From Alphaproteobacteria bacterium (lineage in GTDB: Bacteria; Pseudomonadota; Alphaproteobacteria; Rhodobacterales; Rhodobacteraceae), in assembly GCA_030830465.1 (NCBI GenBank), contig JAURMY010000176.1, positions 1 to 15,114 of the forward strand: a DNA stretch of 15,114 nt, in the 5' to 3' direction. Positions 13,368-15,114 of this stretch are shown here, piece by piece (within the stretch, counting starts at the first letter, position 1; each line of letters opens with the position of its first letter). Below the pieces are notes generated by a model. That model was not told the origin of the DNA. It did not search any database and saw only the letters and a list, made by a program, of their open reading frames with translations. The translations under genes and the position numbers were made by a program.

Positions 13368-15114
13368 ATGTTCGATCTGATAAGCGACCCGCAGATCAGG
13401 GCCATATCCGGTCTGGCGATTGTCGCGGTGATGTTTCTTTTGTTCCTGAAAGAAAGCTATCCGACCGAAGTCGTGGCGATCGCCGGGGCCGCTTTGATGC
13501 TGGTGCTGGGCCTGCTGCCATATGACCAGGCGGTGGCGGTCTTTGCCAATCCGGCCCCCTGGACGATTGCCGCCATGTTCATCCTGATGGGGGGATTGGT
13601 GCGCACGGGCACGCTGCAATGGTTTATCGGCCATGCCGAACGACGCGCGGGCACCCACCCGAAAACCGTTCTGGCGGTGATGGCGCTGTCGGTTGTGATA
13701 ACGTCGGCCTTTGTGTCCAACACGCCGGTTGTCGTCGTGATGATCCCGGTCGCGGTGCAACTGGCCCGTACGCTGGGGGTTTCAGCGTCAAAATTGCTGA
13801 TCCCGCTCAGCTATGCCGCAATTATCGGCGGAACCGTCACATTGATCGGCACCTCGACCAACCTTTTGGTTGATGGCGTCGCCCGCAGCCAGGGTCTTGC
13901 CCCCTTCAGCCTGTTTGAGGTCGCGCCCCTTGGCGTGATCCTGGCGGTTTTCGTCCTGCTCTACCTGCTGGTCGCCGCCCCGCATCTGTTGCCGGACCGC
14001 GACTCAATGGCGGCGCTTCTAGGCGAAAAGCGTACCCGACGCTTTTTCACCGAAGTGGCGGTGCCCCAGGAGTCCGAACTGATCGGCCAGGACCTGTCCG
14101 CTGTCAGCCTGTTCAAACGCGACGGCGTGCGCCTGGTTGACGTCCTGCGCGGCGACCTGTCCCTCAGGCGCAATCTGGCGGCGGTTCAACTTCAGGCCGG
14201 CGACCGGGTGGTCTTGCGCACAGGCATGGGCGAGCCTTTGGGCCTGCATGAAAACAAGGCGGTGCGCGCTGTTGACAAACTCTCGGAAGTGGAAACCACC
14301 ACGGTCGAGGCGCTGATTTCGCCCGGCTGCAAAATGGTCGGCCGGACGCTCGGGTCGCTGCGGTTGCGGCGGCGCTATGGCGTCTATTTGCTGGCCGTGC
14401 ACCGGCGCAACCAGAATATCGGGCAAAAGCTTGACGAACTGGTGGTGCGGGTGGGTGATACGATCCTGCTGGAAGGCGCCGCCGAAGACATCGCCAGACT
14501 GGCGCAGGATATGGATATGGTCGATATCGCGCGCCCGTCTGAAAGCCCGTTCCGCCGGTCCCATGCTCCGGTCGTACTGATCGCCCTCGGGGCGATCGTG
14601 ACCCTCGCCGCGCTCGGCATCGCGCCGATATTTGCGCTTGCGGTGGTTGCCGTCGCCATCGTCCTTTTGACCCGCGCCATCGACGCGGAAGAGGCTTTTG
14701 CCTTTATCGACGGGCGCCTTCTGGCTCTGATCTTTGCCATGCTGGCGGTGGGGGCCGGGCTGCAAGCGGCCGGGTCCATGTCCCTGATCGTCGCGGCCCT
14801 CGTGCCGATGCTGAAATCCCTGCCGCCCTTTTTCGTGATCTGGTCGATCTACCTGCTGACGTCGCTTCTGACCGAGCTTGTCTCCAACAACGCCGTCGCC
14901 GTCGTCATCACACCGATTGCCATCGGGCTTGCCTCGGCGCTTGGCGTTGACCCGCGCCCGCTTGTCGTCGCCGTCATGATCGCCGCCTCCGCCAGCTTCG
15001 CGACACCGATCGGCTATCAGACAAACACACTGGTCTATGGCCCCGGCGGCTATAAATTCACCGATTTCATGCGCATCGGCATCCCGCTCCGGATACGCCG
15101 GCCGGCATCCGCAG
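13368..15114 (+). CDS. SLC13-type permease with two TrkA-C (RCK_C) domains, 3' end outside window
   Basis: This is an inner-membrane anion symporter-like protein of the divalent anion:Na+ symporter / SLC13 group (dicarboxylate, sulfate or similar; substrate unknown). The N-terminal half has about five helices with ITSAFVSNTPVVVVMIP (111-127) and the conserved IGTSTNLLVDG (160-170). Residues about 225-390 form two TrkA-C domains (LIGQDLSAVSLFKRDGVRLVDVLRG, then MVGRTLGSLRLRRRYGVYLLAV), usually ligand-sensing. The C-terminal membrane part carries LTELVSNNAVAVVVITP and ASFATPIGYQTNTLVYGPGGY. The ATG (13368) follows GGGGGCTGAG (13357-13366) and lies 15 nt after the DMT stop, so it probably belongs to the same transcript. 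The frame is open to the edge with 582 full codons. The last seven or so residues before the edge (RIRRPASA) do not look like the hydrophobic end expected of the family. Confidence 0.92.
   Translation, partial: MFDLISDPQIRAISGLAIVAVMFLLFLKESYPTEVVAIAGAALMLVLGLLPYDQAVAVFANPAPWTIAAMFILMGGLVRTGTLQWFIGHAERRAGTHPKTVLAVMALSVVITSAFVSNTPVVVVMIPVAVQLARTLGVSASKLLIPLSYAAIIGGTVTLIGTSTNLLVDGVARSQGLAPFSLFEVAPLGVILAVFVLLYLLVAAPHLLPDRDSMAALLGEKRTRRFFTEVAVPQESELIGQDLSAVSLFKRDGVRLVDVLRGDLSLRRNLAAVQLQAGDRVVLRTGMGEPLGLHENKAVRAVDKLSEVETTTVEALISPGCKMVGRTLGSLRLRRRYGVYLLAVHRRNQNIGQKLDELVVRVGDTILLEGAAEDIARLAQDMDMVDIARPSESPFRRSHAPVVLIALGAIVTLAALGIAPIFALAVVAVAIVLLTRAIDAEEAFAFIDGRLLALIFAMLAVGAGLQAAGSMSLIVAALVPMLKSLPPFFVIWSIYLLTSLLTELVSNNAVAVVITPIAIGLASALGVDPRPLVVAVMIAASASFATPIGYQTNTLVYGPGGYKFTDFMRIGIPLRIRRPASA

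Overview
The window reads as chromosomal DNA of an alphaproteobacterium, most likely Rhodobacterales (Roseobacter-like). Supporting signs are the high GC content and codon use, a tRNA-His with A73 and no encoded G-1, a GAAC-N7-GAAC LexA box in front of an mmcB-type gene, a complete soxBDAG sarcosine oxidase operon, and a DUF6324-like small protein typical of that order. No mobile element, CRISPR array or phage module is visible. Both ends cut through genes.

Layout. The left end (1-642, minus strand) holds the N-terminal part of a glutamate dehydrogenase with a good Shine-Dalgarno sequence and a weak promoter. After a 386-base gap comes a two-gene TadE/TadG-like pair (1029-2779, plus strand), probably pseudopilin-like surface or pilus-assembly proteins. 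The sox operon follows (2921-7944): soxB, soxD, soxA and soxG are tightly packed, with overlaps at the D/A and A/G junctions. Together they encode heterotetrameric sarcosine oxidase, which turns sarcosine, tetrahydrofolate and O2 into glycine, 5,10-methylene-THF and H2O2. Downstream is a non-coding stretch rich in inverted repeats (7945-8193).

The middle (8194-9145) holds tRNA-His(GTG) and two tandem, mutually similar, very small two-helix membrane proteins, all on the minus strand. An AT-rich region with a predicted minus-strand promoter lies upstream of them. The small pair is the least explained part of the window and its best candidate for something undescribed. Next come a 64-aa conserved protein (plus) and a convergent, overlapping mmcB-like nuclease gene (minus) whose promoter holds a perfect alphaproteobacterial LexA box.

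The right part (about 9858-15114, plus strand) starts with a 6S RNA gene in its classic place upstream of 5-formyltetrahydrofolate cyclo-ligase. A metallophosphoesterase of the TIGR00282/YmdB type follows and appears to be transcribed as a leaderless mRNA. It overlaps the first of two tandem EamA/DMT permeases, which in turn overlaps the second. The last gene is a SLC13-type permease with two TrkA-C (RCK_C) domains, incomplete at the window edge. Metabolically, glutamate dehydrogenase, sarcosine oxidase and the folate cyclo-ligase all touch amino-acid nitrogen or one-carbon folate metabolism, but they are separate transcription units and nothing shows that they are co-regulated.
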